Below are positions 1 to 10,912 of a DNA stretch of 64,000 nt, one piece after another (the first letter of the stretch is position 1; every line of letters begins with the position of its first letter). The translations under genes and the position numbers were made by a program. This stretch comes from Pseudogymnoascus destructans. Its lineage: Eukaryota; Ascomycota; Leotiomycetes; Thelebolales; Thelebolaceae. The stretch spans positions 1-64,000 of the forward strand of contig NW_020167548.1 of assembly GCF_001641265.1 (NCBI RefSeq). Direction: 5' to 3'. Under the pieces are notes generated by a model, which saw only the letters and a program-made list of their open reading frames with translations, was not told the origin of the DNA and did not search any database.

Positions 1-78
1 AACCCTAACCCTAACCCTAACCCTAACCCTAACCCTAACCCTAACCCTAACCCTAACCCTAACCCTAACCCTAACCCT
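1..78 (+). repeat. Telomere, 13 copies of AACCCT
   Basis: Thirteen uninterrupted hexamers AACCCT stand at the very first base, the C-rich strand expected at a left chromosome end (TTAGGG on the other strand). The array stops abruptly at base 78 and gives way to degenerate C/T-rich sequence. This fixes the window as a true chromosome end rather than an internal contig. Confidence 0.97.
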
Positions 79-1080
79 ACCTCTCATTCACACTCCTCTA
101 CTCACACTTCCCTACCTCTCATTCACACTTCCCTACCTCTCATTCACACTCCTCTACTCACACTCCCCTAACACACTTCCCTACCTCTCATTCACACTCC
201 CTAACACACTCCCCCACTCACACTCCTCTACTCACACTCCCACTCACACTTCCCTAACCTCCATCACACTCCCCTCACACTCCCCTAACACACTCCCCCA
301 CTCACACTCCCCACTCACACTCCCTATTCACACTCCTCTCACTTACACTTCCCTCTCATTCACACCCCTCTCACTCACACCCCTCTCACTCACCCCTCTC
401 TCACTCACGCCCCTCTCACTCACGCCCCTCTCACTCACCCCTCTCTCACTCACCCCTCTCTCATTCACCCTTCTCTCATTCACCCTTAAACCCTAACACT
501 CTCACTAACCCTTCAACCTTACCACTCTCACTCACGCTTCTCTACCCTCTCACTCACACTTCTCTACCCTCTCACCCACCCTTCCTTAACTCTCACTCAC
601 ACTTCATCCCTACCACACTCCTTCACTATTCTCTCACTCACCATTCAACCATCCTTACTTCCCATTTCACCCTTATTCATTCCCCATTTACTCCCTAACC
701 CTAAACTCCCTGTTACCACCCTCTCACTTCCCCGTTTATCCCCCATACTATCCTCTCCCTTCCCATTTCCCCAACTCTCACTTCATCTTCAACCCTCTCT
801 CACTTCCCACTTCACTTCCCACTCCACCTCCCCTCTCTCACTTCCTACTTCACTTCCCCTTTCCCTCCTCCCACTCTCCCTTTAAACTCTACCACTCCCC
901 GTTTAACTCCCTTTCCCTCCTCCCACTCTCCCTTTAAACTCTACCACTCCCCATTTAACTCCCTCTCCCTACTTCCCATTTTACTTCTCGCTTCATTAAA
1001 ACTCACTTCCTGTTCAAACCTCCCAACTCCCCATCTAACTGCCTCTCACTTCCCATTTCACTCCCCGTTTCCCTTATATA
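79..1080. repeat. Degenerate C/T-rich subtelomeric zone
   Basis: About 1 kb of almost purely pyrimidine sequence on the plus strand, made of short drifting units such as CTCTCATTCACACTCCCCTA and CTCTCACTCACCC. The units look like decayed telomere-like or telomere-associated repeats. I see no gene. Farther in, a run of 17 C lies at 1705-1721. Confidence 0.85.
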
Positions 1081-3780
1081 AAACCCTATCAAAATTCCAA
1101 AAACCCCATTACGTTCGTCTCATATAACTACCCTATTAACAATATTAAACCTTTTATTGACCCATCTTATTCCCAAAAATATATCTCGTCCATTATAATT
1201 ACTGCCTTTATATAACCCCCCCCTCCATCACCCAAATTCAAAATTCGTCTCTCATTTTATCTCGTATCAAAATTCTGAATACGCCATTCTTTTCCTCTCC
1301 AAAAATTACCCCTATAACATCCCTTCACCTCCCGTCACCCCAACTCAAAAACACACCCCCCCCCCTACTTGACCGAAATCGAATTATCTCCCTTATTTAA
1401 ACTTGTAATAAAATTCTGAAAACGCTATTTTGTAAGTCTCGTAAAACTACTCTATTAACGATATTATTTTCGGATATATTTCCCTATCTTATTCCCAAAA
1501 CTATATTCTCATCTGTTATAATTATTCCCTTATATATCCTACCCCCTATTCACACCAACTCGAAATTCGTCCCCCATTTCAACTCGTATCGAAATTCTGA
1601 AGAAGCCATTCTCTTCCGCTTGCAAAACTACCCTATTGACGATATCAAACTATTCCTCTACAATGTCCCCTTACTTCCCCTCATTCCCATCAAAATAACT
1701 GCCGCCCCCCCCCCCCCCCCCAAACTCAACTGAATTCGAAATTCGCCTTCCATTTCACCTCGTATCAAAATTCCGAAGAAGCCATTCTCTTCCCCTTCAA
1801 AAACTACCCTATTAACGATATCGAACGCTCCTTATACATCACCTCTATCATAACTTATAATACCTCACTCAATATATTTGCTGCCTTACCTTTGCCACCC
1901 GACGGAAATCAAAGTAACTCACCCATTTCAATTTGTAACCCTAACCCTAAAGACACCATTCTCTTCTCCTCGTATTTCTCGTCATTTCCTGATGTCGAAC
2001 GATAAATTCTGTCTGTTGCTGCACATGTTATACTTGGGGATAAAAATCGGGTCTTCCTGGAACCCCCCCAAACCACCACCCGTCTAAATCCGGAATATCT
2101 CTCTCGTTTCAAATCGTATCAGAAATACGAAGATGCCATTCCCTTCCCCTTGCAATCCTCTTTTAATACCACCCTCGAACGATAAATTCTGTTGCTTACT
2201 GCAAAACTTATTGCTCTCCTTATACCTGCCCCCCCCACCCATTGCCAGTCGTCTAAATCCGAAATAACTCTCTCGTTTCAAATCATATCAAAATTATGAA
2301 GACGCTATTTTGTTCCCCTCCAAATTCTCTTTCAGACGTGATGCCGAACGATAAATTCGGCCGCCTATTGCAATACTTATAGCCCCTCATCTGACATACC
2401 CTCCTCCCCCCTTCCGCCTGACCATATCCGGAATATCTCCACCGTTTTAATTCGTATCAAAAATCGGAGGACGCCATTTGATTCCCCTTGTAATTCTCTA
2501 TCATTGACGATGACGAACGTTAAGATCGGGTTGTCGCTTCAAAAGTTATCACCCCTCAAGAACTATGCCTCCCTTCCACCCCCTGTCACCTACCACCCAC
2601 CAAAATCCGAAATAACCAACCCAATTTGAATCGTACTGAAATTCAGAGTACGCCATTTTATTCCTCTTGAAACGCGCTTCAATTTGCCGTGTTGAACGTT
2701 AGATTCCGTCTGTCGATTGAGAAGTTATTGGCCTTCGAAAATTAAGGTCCACTGGCCCCCTTGCCACCAACCATCCGTTTAAATCCGCAATAACTAACTC
2801 ACTTCTACTCGTATTAGAAATCGGAGGACGCCATTTTCTTCCCCTTGTAAATCTCTTTGAATTACGACATCGAACGTTACGCCTTGCCTCTCGGTCCGGG
2901 TTTTATACCACTTCCCGTTCCATGCCCTCTTCTTCTTAATCACCCATCGAAATCCGTTATAACACAATCATTTCAACTCGTATCAAAAATCGGAGGAGGC
3001 CATTCGATTCTGCTTGCAATTATCTTTCAATGGCGCTATCGAACGTTGAGTTCTGCGCACCGCTGCAAAAGTTATACCACGTCTCATATGTACAACCCCA
3101 CCCACTGCTGCCCGTCTAAATCATAAATATCTTCACCATTTTAACTCGGATCACAAATCGGGATACGCCATTCGATTCCCATTGTAAATCTCTTCCATTA
3201 ACGATGCCGACCGTTAAGTTTCGGCCGTCGCTGCAAAAGTTGGAATCCTTCTCACATGTTGCCATGGGGCCCCATTTCCTGGGCCCGGCCCAACAAATCC
3301 GAAATAACTTACTTGTTTCAAGCCGTATCAAAAATCGTAAGAGGCCATTCGATTCCTCTTGTAAATCTCTTTCAATGACGATACCGAACGTTAGCTTTCG
3401 ACCGTAGCTGCAAAAGTTATAATCCTTCAAAGTAGGTGCTCCACCACACCCACTGATGCCCCAGCGAAATCTGCAATATCTCACCCGTCTCAACTCATAT
3501 CACAAATCGGAGGACGTCATTTGATTCGTCTTGCAAATCTCTTTTATTAACGCCATCGAACGCACCGTCTGCATGCTGCGTCAGGTTCTTACAATCCATC
3601 CTATAACATGCCCCCCCCAACCACCCCTCCCATGCATCGCCCGACTAGAACCGGAATGTCTCCACCATCTGAAGTCTGATCAACAATCAGAGTACGTCAA
3701 TTTGTTCCCCTTGCAAAGCTGCACAAGAGACGTCAGCGAACATTTACATCGGTCGCGAGGCTGTCAACTTACAGTCCTTG
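1081..3780 (+). repeat. Subtelomeric satellite, about 175-bp period
   Basis: A diverged phrase (TCGTATCAAAAATCGGAGGA followed by CGCCATTYGATTCCYCTTG, then a CGAACGTTA motif and GCTGCAAAAGTTAT) recurs near 1264, 1403, 1586, 1760, 1932, 2106, 2282, 2451, 2626, 2808, 2979, 3147, 3323, 3496 and 3678. Spacing is mostly 168-182 bp. In the unit near 1937-1952 the phrase is replaced by about two telomere hexamers. Short open frames in this block are chance frames in repeats. Two further copies lie at 17.9-18.1 kb. Confidence 0.85.
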
Positions 3781-3820
3781 CAAGAACGTGAGTTCGAAAA
3801 TGGGCCATGGGACAAGCTCC

Positions 3821-4855
3821 CTACTCCTCCTCACCTGGCTGCCAGTTGCTCTGCTTCGTGAAGAAGACGCAGGAGTAGCGCGTGCCCTCGAAGGGTGCGA
3901 TCCAGTGCTCGAGGACTGCAGAGCGGAACAGGACAACATCCCCTGGCTGGAAGGGAATCTTATAACCAAGGGCTGGCAGGCACAGCTCCCCTCCTTCGAA
4001 CTCTCCAAAGCAGGCCATCGCAACCCAGCCATCCAGCACATCGTGGTTGTCCTTGTGTGGCCCAACCTGGGCGTTTATCAGGATCGCGAGGCAGTGCCAG
4101 CAGCTCCTGTTGCTGAACTTGAAGACCTCCAGCTCAGGCGTGGCTGCACACTCGCGGAGGTAGTTCTGCCTGTACTGCTCGTAGGCCCTGGGATCGATCT
4201 CCTGGAAGAGCCTCCCAATGGTCTGCGCGAGGGGGGCCATCTTCTTGTAGAGGGCCAGGGTGGCCCCGAAGCCATTTCCAGTCCTGCGCATGTCAGAGCA
4301 GATGGTGGGAGGCGAATTTGTCTGGCCTGTGGCGTGCCACAACCCAAGGTGGTAGACTCCCCACTTCTTCCCCTCGCGCTCAGCCTTCCTGGCCTGCTCC
4401 ATCTCGTGCCTCTTGTCACTGCTGGGCTTGGGGGGTGGCGCGAGCTCCGTGTACTGCTCAATGGCACCAGCCATGAGGCGGCAGAGGTCCTTGTTCCTGT
4501 CCGGGAGGCTCAGCCCCCCCCTCATGTAGACGAGGAGCTGCTCTGGGTCCTTGTCAGCAGAGTTGAAGACGGTGACGGGCTGGATGTCGAGGCCATCCTT
4601 CCCACCATCCTTGGGGATGCCCTGGAGCAGCGTGAGGTGCTTGCTGAGCTCGAGGCCCTGCTCCAGTGTGGTGGTGACCTTGGGGTTGGGTGGCGTGATG
4701 AGGTTGGTCCAGGCGAGGTCTGTGGTGATGACCCGGGCATTGCCGCGGAACTTGGCCTTCCAGTTATGGGAGAACTCCCTCCTCTCCTTCCACTCATATG
4801 GCGAGTGGGCTGTGTGGTGCTGGTGGCGCTTCTGGATGGAGGGTACTGGTGGCAT
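3821..4855 (-). CDS. TET/JBP-type 2-oxoglutarate/Fe(II) dioxygenase
   Basis: A single 344-residue frame. The C-terminal third has a double-stranded beta-helix dioxygenase signature: an HKD iron-binding pair at H267/D269 in GPHKDNHDVLDGW, a GGELCLP strand, PGDVVLFRS, the distal iron-binding H317 in LEHWI, and R326 (TRYSCVFF) as candidate 2-oxoglutarate-binding Arg. The spacing and the GGEL/LP and LEH elements fit the TET/JBP family, whose members oxidise 5-methylcytosine or thymine in DNA; fungal copies are often multicopy and linked to mobile DNA. I infer the family, not the substrate. The N-terminal half has no domain I recognise. Third codon positions are strongly G/C, unlike the AT-rich repeats around it. 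The stop lies about 50 bp from the telomeric satellite, and the ATG lies 6 bp from a tandem-repeat array. The alternative is a more general prolyl-hydroxylase-like dioxygenase. Confidence 0.75.
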   Translation of the reverse strand: MPPVPSIQKRHQHHTAHSPYEWKERREFSHNWKAKFRGNARVITTDLAWTNLITPPNPKVTTTLEQGLELSKHLTLLQGIPKDGGKDGLDIQPVTVFNSADKDPEQLLVYMRGGLSLPDRNKDLCRLMAGAIEQYTELAPPPKPSSDKRHEMEQARKAEREGKKWGVYHLGLWHATGQTNSPPTICSDMRRTGNGFGATLALYKKMAPLAQTIGRLFQEIDPRAYEQYRQNYLRECAATPELEVFKFSNRSCWHCLAILINAQVGPHKDNHDVLDGWVAMACFGEFEGGELCLPALGYKIPFQPGDVVLFRSAVLEHWIAPFEGTRYSCVFFTKQSNWQPGEEE

Positions 4856-4860
4856 GGTGT

Positions 4861-5320
4861 CGCGAGCTCAGGTCTTGATGGTACCTCACTATAAGATGGT
4901 ATAGTCTAGGATCCCCAAAGGCAGATGACACAGGATGGTGTGCCCCTCTTGACACTCGAGACTGAGCTGTGTGCTGGCGTGAAGAAAGCGTGGAAAAATG
5001 TTGGGTGGTTGTTGCGCGAGCTCAGGTTTTGATGGTACCTCACTATAAGATGGTATAGTCTAGGATCCCCAAAGACAGATGACACAAGATGGTGTGCCCC
5101 TCTGCCACTCGAGACTGAGCTGTGTGCTGGCGTGAAGAAAGTGTGAAGAAATGTTGGGTGGTTGTTGCGCGAGCTCAGGTTTTGATGGTACCTCACTATA
5201 AGATGGTATAGTCTAGGATCCCCAAAGACAGATGACACAAGATGGTGTGCCCCTCTGCCACTCGAGACTGAGCTGTGTGCTGGCGTGAAGAAAGTGTGAA
5301 GAAATGCCGGGTGGTTGCCG
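4861..5320. repeat. Three tandem 152-bp repeats upstream of the dioxygenase
   Basis: Copies run 4861-5014, 5015-5166 and 5167-5320, each starting CGCGAGCTCAGG and containing ACTATAAGATGGTATAGTCT, an imperfect dyad with a TATA-like core. Differences are few. The array begins 6 bp from the ATG of the minus-strand dioxygenase gene, so it is that gene's 5' region. It may be a repeated promoter; copy number may vary among strains. Confidence 0.9.
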
Positions 5321-6161
5321 CGCGAGAAGGAAAAAATGTGTAAAGGACTAAGTTTGGACTTGACGGTAGAAGTTCTGATATAGACTGAGACGAGCCACGC
5401 CCGCTAGCTGCGTGGCAACTCACATGACTGACCACCCCATCAAAATTGGGTTGAAAAAAAAAAACGTCGAGATCCGAGGCCGGGAGGAGCATGGCTGCGT
5501 TCGTCTGGGCGAGGGCTACGCAGTTACATGAAAAGGGGGATGGATTTGATGGCATCTCGCTAAGAAAATGGCGATCTCGGTTAAAAAATGCCCCATCTTC
5601 TAACCCTGGTCGGGAGAGGCCATGGCAGTGGTGTGGACATGGGAGTTGCATGTTGGGATTCGTCCTTGCCAGTCTCACCTGGGTATGTAATTATAAGATA
5701 ATCGTACGAGTATCAGAACTAGAGTATTGCCTCGAAATATCCCAAGGGCTAGTCTGGTATTCGAGCTATGGGGGTCTATAAACGCTTCCGATTAATTGGG
5801 GGTGATGGGGAGGGGGCAGCCCATGCCCTAAACATAGCAACGATCAATGTTCGGGAGTGTCACAACCAAACGCGGTTAGGCGAAAACCTTAAAAAGATGT
5901 CAACCCTACATCTCGAGTTCGACGTTTAATATACAGCTTATATTGCTGTAATAAGATCATATGTATTGGCGGTATGTGTCATCGTCAGTAATTTAATGCA
6001 GTTCATATCTCGTCGAGGAGTGTGATTATTATAATCCGTTCCAATTTATTTAAATTGCAGAGAATAATATTTCTCAACTCACGACATAATTAATATGGCT
6101 CTATGGCTACAGTCTATATTATAAATACATGGCGCTACCAGTCGAACACCCATTCGCTAGT
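5321..6161. other. Intergenic, no gene seen
   Basis: About 840 bp between the promoter repeats of the dioxygenase gene and the 3' end of the helicase pseudogene. It is GC-rich up to about 5700, then AT-rich. I see no coding frame with splice signals and no terminal repeats. Confidence 0.6.
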
Positions 6162-9100
6162 TTAATATGCCTCGAACTCGAGCAGCGCTGCTGCTGCGAT
6201 CTTTACCCCCCAGATGCCCTTCCCACCTGCAAACTCGGCCACCTGCCCACACCATGACAGGAACACATCCACGTCATTGAACGCCCCTGCTGCCCCTGCC
6301 CTCACTGCCTGCTCACCGAACCTCTCCTGCAGCCACTGTTCGCCCCCAGTCTTGTGGAACACGCCGTAGCAGAGCGGCATCACGATGTCTGCGTACCTGC
6401 ACTGCTCGAGGCCACTGGCCGGGTCTGCACGTTGACAGACCGACTGTGGGTTGTAGCACCAGTAGCACGCCGCGAAAGCTGAGATCCATGGCCCGCGGCC
6501 CTGCCCCCTCCTTCTGGCCTGGTCGCGCGCCCTGAAGAAGTCGAACCGCTGGTGGCACTTGGTGAACTGGTGGTCCCACTGCTCCCCGAGCCCTCGACAG
6601 AGCAGGCACGTCCCCTTCACGGTGAGGAGGTCCTCCTTGTAGCGGCTGAGCTCGAGGTATGCCAAACGCCGCTTCTCGTGGATGGCTGCACTCCCTGTGT
6701 GCGGCATTGCCTCTGTGGCATCGTCACGGGGCACGTGTGATGGGCTGGGGCCACTGCTGCAGACATCGCACGCCACATCATCCCTGGTGCCATCGCACTG
6801 CCGAAGCTCTGATGCCTCATCGAGGTGCGCACTCAGACACGTGCGCCTGCACTCCCGGCCTTCGAGGTAGCGGTAGAGTGCCCTCGTCTCGACATCCATA
6901 CCGGCGTTGCCCGCCTGCGACTGCCACTTGTGCGGCAGGAGCACGGCTGAGTATGCCTCCCTCCCATCGCGCCCAGCCCGACCGGACTCCTGCGCAAAGT
7001 CGACGAGGGAGCGTGGCTCGTCCAGGTGCATGACGAGCCGGACATTGGGTAGTCGAAGCCGGCGCTAAGGGCCGACGTCGCCACAATGTATGGCAGCTCG
7101 GGTGTTGTGAGCCACGTCCTGAGCAGCTCCTGCTTCTCCTCTGCCGTGCCGGCCATCGCGGTGTAGACCGGGCAGCGGAGCAGGCTGCCCAGGTCCTGTG
7201 CCTCCTCCCGTGTCCGCACGTAGAGTATGATCTTGTCTCGGGTCTGGTCGAGCAGCCCGCTCGCCCGCCACGCGTCCCTGGCCCTCCGCGCGCCCTCTTC
7301 TAGCAGGCTCCCCTGCCCTGTGGCCCGCTGCACGAGGTACGAGAGGTTCCGCCTGTTCGTTGAGGCCCGCACGACCTTTGGCTTCACGAGGTTGTTCTGC
7401 CTCTCGAACGCGGCCTGTAGCATTGGCGGCAGGGTGGCCGTCAGGTAGACGAACTGCGTGCGCACGCTGCGGATGAGGGCGAGGTCGGCCATGGCGTGAC
7501 GGTACTCGGACGCCGTGATTGTGAGGTGCGCCTCGTCTATCACGACGGGCCGAGCTGCTGCGTCGCGGCCAGCCTGTGCGCATACGCCCGGAACTGAGAC
7601 GTGCTCGCGGCCTCGACCGTGACGAACACCAGCGGTGCGTCCCGCTCCTCGCCCGGGGCCCACACGAGGTGGTCTATCCCGAGCTCCTGCACACGCCGCA
7701 GCAGGTCGCCACGCAGGGACACGAGCGGCAGCACGAGGATCGTCACGCCCGCATCAGGCAGGACACAGGGCAGCATGAACAGCAGGCTCTTCCCCTCGCC
7801 GGTGCCCAGGATGACGACGACCTGCTCCGTCCATGACATGACGACCGTCATCGCCCGCTCCTGTGCGGCCGACTTCCACTGCAGCTTGTCGTCGTGGTAG
7901 AGCCCCCTCGCGCACTTCAGCAGGGCTGCAGCAGACCACCTCTTCCGCGGCCGGTGCACGCCCACGGCAATCCTCTTCAGCATCCGCGGCCTGTCGGACC
8001 CTGCCACCTCTGCCGCCTCGCGCTTCCTCTTCCCTGCTGCTGCGACCGCATCCCCGAGCACCGTGTCGAGATCCCACAGCCCCCTCCACAGGGATGACGC
8101 GCGCAGGTTCCGACGGATGAGGCCATCCCACACATTCCCAAAGTTCGCGTTCAGCTGGTTCGCGTAGCTGCGGTTCACCACCCGCGTGCTGTGGTTCCGC
8201 TGCCTCGTCATGGTCCGGATGTCATCCTCCATCTCCTCTGCATCCTCATCGTCGTCGTCGGCCCCGATGCCCTCGAAGCACGCAAGGTCGCCCGCAAACT
8301 TGGTCTTCACAATGTTGACCGTCATCTGGCGCCAGTTGGCGATGTGCAGCCGTGGCACCTTGGCCCGCACGCACGCCTGCTCCATGCACCGCGTCAGCCG
8401 GTTGTCGGCCCACACGGCCCCGTCCTTCCACCACAGGTACGCGGACATGATTGCGCGTGGGGAGGACTGGCGCAGGAAGGCCTGGCGGAGCGGCACGACG
8501 TAGACGAGGTAGTCCAGCAGGAGGTCTCCGATGGCGGCTGGCAGGAAGCGGATGTTGTCCTTGAACCTGCCCGTCTGCTGCTGGCCCTTGTGGTAGGTGG
8601 TGTGCAGCATCACGAGCCCGTGCTTGAGGTAGACGCTACGCCTCCGCTGCGTGTTGCGCCAGGTGAGGGAGAACAGCTCGCTCTCGCGCAGCAGCTGGCC
8701 CGAGGCCATGTGGATGAGGACGAGGAGCCGCTTGAGGAACTCGTCAGCGACGGCCTCGTACTGGTCGATGGCCTTCTGTCGCCACATGACCCTCGTGACC
8801 CCTGCATCAGCCTCTCCATCCTCTCCATCCTCAGCAGTAGGTGCAGCAGTGGTGTCGAGGAATGACGCTCGGAGTGACTGCGACTCCCGTATGACATTGC
8901 GCAGTGAGCCCGCGAGCGGCTTCAGCAGTGCCGCGTTCTCCCGGTGCTCGCCAAAGTGCCAGCTAAAGTTGTCGGCGTCGAGGTTGTCCTTGAGTGCCCA
9001 CGCGCGCATCCGTGGCAGGCCCGCTGCGCCAAACATGAGCTCGCCGTGCAGCAGATGCTGCGCCTGCCTGAACTCCGACAGCAGCAGCTGCTGCACCTCG

Positions 9101-10620
9101 TCCATGTTCAGGTCGACGTCCCTGTAGGTGAGGATCTGCTCGTCCTCGTCCCAGTGCGCCTGGTGCGAGCCCACTCCGTCCTTCGACACCGCGAACAGCA
9201 GCAGGCGCCAGCCCAGTATCTCGCCCATGGGCGTCTCCGTGTCCGGCCGCAGGTACTGCTCGCAGATGCTGTTGATGTGCTCGAGCGTGCTGCCGGCGCC
9301 CGACCTCTCGAGGTATGCGGCCGTGCTGAAGATGAGCAGCTGCACAGCCCAGATCAGGCCGGACAGGCAGCTGTTGAAGTTGCCCGGCTCCTTCCACGAC
9401 TTGGTGCGTGGCTTGACGCTCAGCATCGCGCAGAAGCTGAGGAGCGGCGAGCTGAAGCGGTCGCCGCCGAACTCGTGGCAGACGAGGGCCATGCAGAGGG
9501 ATCGGAGGGCGTCGTTCAGCGCTAAGCGGTCTCCGTCGGCAGCGCACTCCAGGGCGGCCTCCCAAGCTGTCGTCTGCTCGTCCGTCAGCCGGATCCGGTC
9601 CTCGGGGCGCCTGCCCTGGTCCGCGCTCAGAGGTGGCGTGAAGTGGCTGCCGCAGTAGGCGACGCGGTAGCAGTACGCCATGAACTGCTTCCAGTACCCA
9701 AAGTTTGTGCGCAGTGTGGATGGCTCCTTCTTGGGGTCGAAGCCGCGCACCCTGCCTGCCCTGCAACTGGCTGGTGCCGATGAGGTAGGGGCGCCATGGA
9801 AGCGGCTCAGCGCGAGCTGCCTCGGCCACGTCAGCATGCAGTCCGGCCCGTCGAAGCACCAGCCGTGCACCTCAGCGAGGATCTCGTCCATGACCTCGAG
9901 CATCAGGAACAGCTCGGGCTCTCCCTCATCTGCGCTCTTCGGCAGCGCAAAGGAGGCGTGCATCTCGTCCTTCTCTAGGCCCCGCACGTGGTTCTCGATG
10001 CCAGTCCGCCTCAGCCACGGGACCGCAGCCGAGGGGTGGCTGTCGAAGCCGTGCACCTTGTTGCCCTCCGTCTTGATGTCGTCCGCTACCATGGTCGCGT
10101 CCGCGTCGGCCAGGTCGAAGAAGGCCTGCTCCTGCGGCTCGAGGGCGATGGCGGCAGTAGCTGCGTCCCCTTCCGCCCTGTCGTCGTCTGTAACCACAAA
10201 GTACCGGACATGCTCGGTCTTTGCGAAGAAGGTCTGCACCGTGCATCTCTGCCACGCGCCACCCTCACTCTGCTGCGACGGCTTCTGCCCGTGCTCCCGG
10301 GACACGTGCGCCCTGATGGCCGGCCCGGACCGGGTCAGGGTCGGCCGGCCGTCGTCGCAGAGGATGCAGGAGAATGCCGGATGGCGGCGCAGTCCCTCGA
10401 TGGCGATGCAGGGCTGGTCTGGCAGGGCGACCTGTCCCGGGGGCCGCAGCTCATGCGTCGCGAAGAGGTCGAGCAGGGTGCGCAGCTCCGGCCCCTTGAG
10501 GTCGTGGGGTGGGTGCCTCAGGTGCCACTCCTGGCTGGCGCGCGCGGGCATGAGGCAGGTCCCGCAGTCGCGGCAGAGCAGCACCCCGTGAGTTGCGAGG
10601 TAGGAGAAGCTGGCCGCCAT
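6162..10620 (-). pseudogene. Telomere-linked RecQ-type helicase with tyrosine-recombinase-like region, two frameshifts
   Basis: Three overlapping minus-strand frames (to 7540, 6833-7663 and 6162-7031) read as one protein of roughly 1,480 residues. From the start: cysteine/histidine zinc fingers (LLCRDCGTCLMPARA, then CILCDDGRP...HVSREH) like the OrsD/DUF3505 region of fungal subtelomeric helicases. Next comes a middle part with RESELFSLTW, WRQMTVNIVKT and NHSTRVVNRSYANQ, resembling the R...R..H..Y residues of tyrosine recombinases. Then RecQ motifs: GTGEGKS (Walker A), VIDEAH (box II at 7526-7540), TATLPP, VATSALSAG, QESGRAGRDGR (motif VI), and the RecQ zinc-binding CRR...CDVC. A C-terminal Cys-rich tail follows. 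One base is missing at a GGG triplet at 7547-7549 and another at 7047-7049, so box II and motif VI fall out of frame; no intron of usable length spans either site. The start at 10620 precedes the first zinc finger; an in-frame ATG also exists at 10794. The position beside the telomere fits the TLH family. Confidence 0.85.
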
Positions 10621-10827
10621 CCTTCCCTTGCGCGAGCGGTGTGTGTGCGCTATTCGCCCTTCGTTGCATGCTCTGTATGCGTGCTTGATGCGCCTGCGCC
10701 GTCCCGGGGGTCTCCCAATTTGCTGCACAATAATCGCTCCACAATGGCCCGTGCGCGCGCGAGCGACAGGGGTCGCTCGCGTGGGGATTCCCAATTTGCA
10801 CTACAGATACGGCCGCTTCTAGGGGTA

Positions 10828-10860
10828 GCGAAAGCGCCAAACAAGCGAAAGCGCCAAAAT
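10828..10860 (+). repeat. pogo-A left terminal inverted repeat
   Basis: A 33-bp repeat containing the 11-mer GCGAAAGCGCC twice, separated by AAACAA. It is identical to the reverse complement of 12629-12661. Confidence 0.97.
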
Positions 10861-10912
10861 GATGCGGTGACCAAACCCCCCAACTAAATGTTAAATTCCT
10901 CAACAACAAAAC

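Noticed and set aside
1878..3791. Small open frames in the subtelomeric satellite
   Set aside because: They do not keep the same frame from unit to unit and start at random positions.
3788..4894. Long plus-strand open frame (368 codons) over the dioxygenase gene
   Set aside because: It is the mirror of a GC-rich coding strand; it has no motif, while the minus strand shows a full dioxygenase signature.
4906..5678. Minus-strand frames of 110 and 160 codons in the 152-bp repeats
   Set aside because: The translation merely repeats with the DNA unit; there is no start context or domain.
7863..10887. Several 150-300-codon plus-strand frames over the helicase gene
   Set aside because: These are GC-driven shadow frames; all recognisable domains are on the minus strand.
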